DNA of 16,782 nt from Alphaproteobacteria bacterium (GTDB lineage: Bacteria > Pseudomonadota > Alphaproteobacteria > Puniceispirillales > Puniceispirillaceae): NCBI GenBank assembly GCA_011526395.1, contig WTHW01000134.1, positions 1 to 16,782 on the forward strand, read 5' to 3'. Each line of letters opens with the position of its first letter. Within the stretch, counting starts at the first letter, position 1. A program made the translations under genes and the position numbers. This document shows, piece after piece, positions 15,432-16,782 of this stretch. The notes under the pieces are model-generated. The model was not told the DNA's origin and did no database searches. It saw only the letters and a list, made by a program, of their open reading frames with translations.

Positions 15432-16177
15432 TAAAATAATCCCGGGTTAAGAGGTGATGCTGATGTCATCCCACCGTCAACAGTCATACAGGCACCGCTG
15501 ACATAGCTTGATTCATCTGAAGCTAACCAAGATATGATATTCGCTATATCTTCAGGCTTGCCAAAGCGCCCCACTGGATGGCGCGCCAGCGCGTCTGACA
15601 TGGCTCTCTCAGGATCTTTTGCAAGTGCAAAACCATCTTCTGCCATTTGTGTCATGATCCAGCCTGGACAAACGGCATTACAACGAACTTGAGGACCATG
15701 ATCAATCGCAATCGAGCGTGTCAGCCCATGTACAAACGCTTTTGACGCATTATATAGCGCCATAGACGGATCTGATACATGCCCAGAGATTGAACCAATA
15801 TTAATGATATTGCCTTTACTTGTTGCCATATCCTTTAAGGCTTCGCGGCACATATTGAATACGCCTTTGCAATTTGTGTCGATCACTAACTGCCAATCAT
15901 CATCTGTGCTATCAGCTATAGTTTTTTCAACTTGTGTGCCAGCATTATTAACGAGAACGTCAATAGATCCAAAGGTATCACGTGCTTGTTGGCACACTGC
16001 AATAGCATCTTCTAATTTTGTAACATCTGCTTTTACCCAGATGATTTCATTGGGAAGTCCATCAGGTCTATCCCCCCTGCCGCAGGTAATAATGTTCAAG
16101 CCATCTTGATGTAGTCGGTCCACGATGGCGCGTCCTATCCCGCGGCTTCCTCCTGTCACAATAGCTGTCTTAGTCAT
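15431..16177 (-). CDS. Short-chain dehydrogenase/reductase (SDR)
   Basis: 248 aa classical SDR. The cofactor motif is TGGSRGIG (8-15), with NNAG at 77-80. The active-site residues are N102, S129 (in NIGSISG), Y142 and K146 (in LYNASK), and the end is a typical VSGACMTVDGG. The start is taken as the ATG at 16177, which overlaps the aldehyde dehydrogenase end by eight bases; a TTG six bases earlier is less likely. It would oxidise an alcohol or reduce a carbonyl with NAD(P). R12 directly after GGS and the acidic DV of the third strand (D51 V52) do not decide between NAD and NADP. It sits between the aldehyde dehydrogenase and hydroxyacid dehydrogenase genes, so the three probably act on successive intermediates of one degradation pathway. 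Confidence 0.9.
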   Translation of the reverse strand: MTKTAIVTGGSRGIGRAIVDRLHQDGLNIITCGRGDRPDGLPNEIIWVKADVTKLEDAIAVCQQARDTFGSIDVLVNNAGTQVEKTIADSTDDDWQLVIDTNCKGVFNMCREALKDMATSKGNIINIGSISGHVSDPSMALYNASKAFVHGLTRSIAIDHGPQVRCNAVCPGWIMTQMAEDGFALAKDPERAMSDALARHPVGRFGKPEDIANIISWLASDESSYVSGACMTVDGGMTSASPLNPGLF

Positions 16178-16782
16178 GGGCAATCATCACATGTCTGACA
16201 GATGTGAAGGCATCAAGAGCATAAACTGACATATCACACCCCGTACCAGATGATTTCATGGCGGCCCATGGCATCTCTGGCGTTGCAATGCCGTGCGTAT
16301 TCACCCATGTAAACCCATAGCGAAGTTTTGATGACATGCGCATAGCGCGACCAGTGTTGGCTGTCCAAACAGATGAGGCTAGGCCATAGGAGCTAGCATT
16401 TGCAATACTAAGCGCGTCTTCTTCAGTTGAAAAACGCTCGATAGTTACGACAGGGCCGAATATTTCTTTGCAGGCGGCTTCTGCATCATTTGGCACATTC
16501 GTAAGAACAGTGGGTTGATAGAAAAAGCCTTGTTTATCGATGGCCTTGCCACCTGTGGCAACATCACAAGTTGCTTTTGCTCTCTCCACAAACCCTGCGA
16601 CAGCATCACGTTGAGCAGCGGAAATCAATGGCCCCATTTCAGTGCCATCCTCTTTTTGTGCGCCAACTTGTATTTGTTCTACTTGTTCAACAATAGCAGA
16701 CACAACTTCATCATATACGTTATTTTGCACCATGATACGGCATGGCTGGGCACAATCTTGACCAGCATTAAAGAAAGAGCCG
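16170..16782 (-). CDS. Aldehyde dehydrogenase, gamma-aminobutyraldehyde/betaine-aldehyde type (5'-partial)
   Basis: The reading frame is open to the right edge of the window, so the visible protein is the C-terminal part (about 203 aa) of an enzyme usually near 475 aa. An ATG at 16733 is internal and is not the true start. Upstream of it the frame reads GSFFNAGQDCAQPCRI, and the Cys of GQDC (codon 16752-16754) is the catalytic nucleophile. FFNAGQDC, the CKEIFGPVV segment, and the end WVNTHGIATPEMPWAAMKSSGTGCDMS with VRHVMIAHD resemble gamma-aminobutyraldehyde (YdcW-like) and betaine aldehyde dehydrogenases. It oxidises an aldehyde to an acid with NAD(P). The NAD-binding half and the general-base Glu are outside the window. 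It overlaps the SDR start by eight bases. Confidence 0.92.
   Translation of the reverse strand, partial: GSFFNAGQDCAQPCRIMVQNNVYDEVVSAIVEQVEQIQVGAQKEDGTEMGPLISAAQRDAVAGFVERAKATCDVATGGKAIDKQGFFYQPTVLTNVPNDAEAACKEIFGPVVTIERFSTEEDALSIANASSYGLASSVWTANTGRAMRMSSKLRYGFTWVNTHGIATPEMPWAAMKSSGTGCDMSVYALDAFTSVRHVMIAHD

Overview
The window looks like a contig from a moderately AT-rich marine proteobacterium. An alphaproteobacterium of the SAR116 kind is the best guess, and it is an inference. The support is a cytochrome c2/c550-type protein of alphaproteobacterial flavour, a betaine-type ABC importer, very short intergenic gaps, and a FrhB-like protein of the kind known from alphaproteobacteria. The order ccmF-ccmG-ccmHI is also usual in gammaproteobacteria, so the class is not certain. 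The first 24 bases are the tail of an Illumina Nextera adapter, not genomic DNA.

Layout. (1) 38-886, minus: a divergent PanB-like protein that lacks the usual metal-ligand motifs. (2) 1090-5176, plus: the late System I cytochrome c maturation genes ccmF, ccmG/dsbE and a ccmH-ccmI fusion, overlapping by 1 and 4 bases. They converge on (3) a small periplasmic class I cytochrome c (5199-5564, minus), a plausible client of that machinery. (4) 5783-10372, plus: four tightly packed genes. They encode an arylmalonate decarboxylase/maleate isomerase-like protein without the usual catalytic cysteines, a small P-loop sulfotransferase, a bifunctional ATP sulfurylase/APS kinase, and a FrhB-like Fe-S flavoprotein. 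(5) 10462-14481, plus: a ProX-ProW-ProV importer of the glycine betaine type, with a strong terminator between proX and proW, followed by an EamA/DMT transporter. (6) 14502-16782, minus: an oxidative set of an aldehyde dehydrogenase (cut by the window edge), an SDR oxidoreductase and a carnitine-dehydrogenase-like hydroxyacid dehydrogenase, with overlapping stops and starts.

How they may work together. Sat-CysC makes PAPS from sulfate and ATP, and the sulfotransferase 20 bases upstream is the obvious consumer. No sulfate or sulfite reductase is nearby. Block 4 therefore looks like a dedicated sulfo-transfer pathway with two unassigned enzymes, beside a compatible-solute transport system. Block 6 resembles catabolism of an amino-aldehyde or hydroxylated betaine, possibly something brought in by the importer. 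The sulfated or sulfonated product, if any, cannot be read from the sequence. This four-gene cassette is the best candidate here for an undescribed system.

No tRNA, rRNA, CRISPR array, insertion sequence or phage gene was seen. No gene-free stretch exceeds 300 bases; the longest are 887-1089 and 5565-5782, both between divergent genes.
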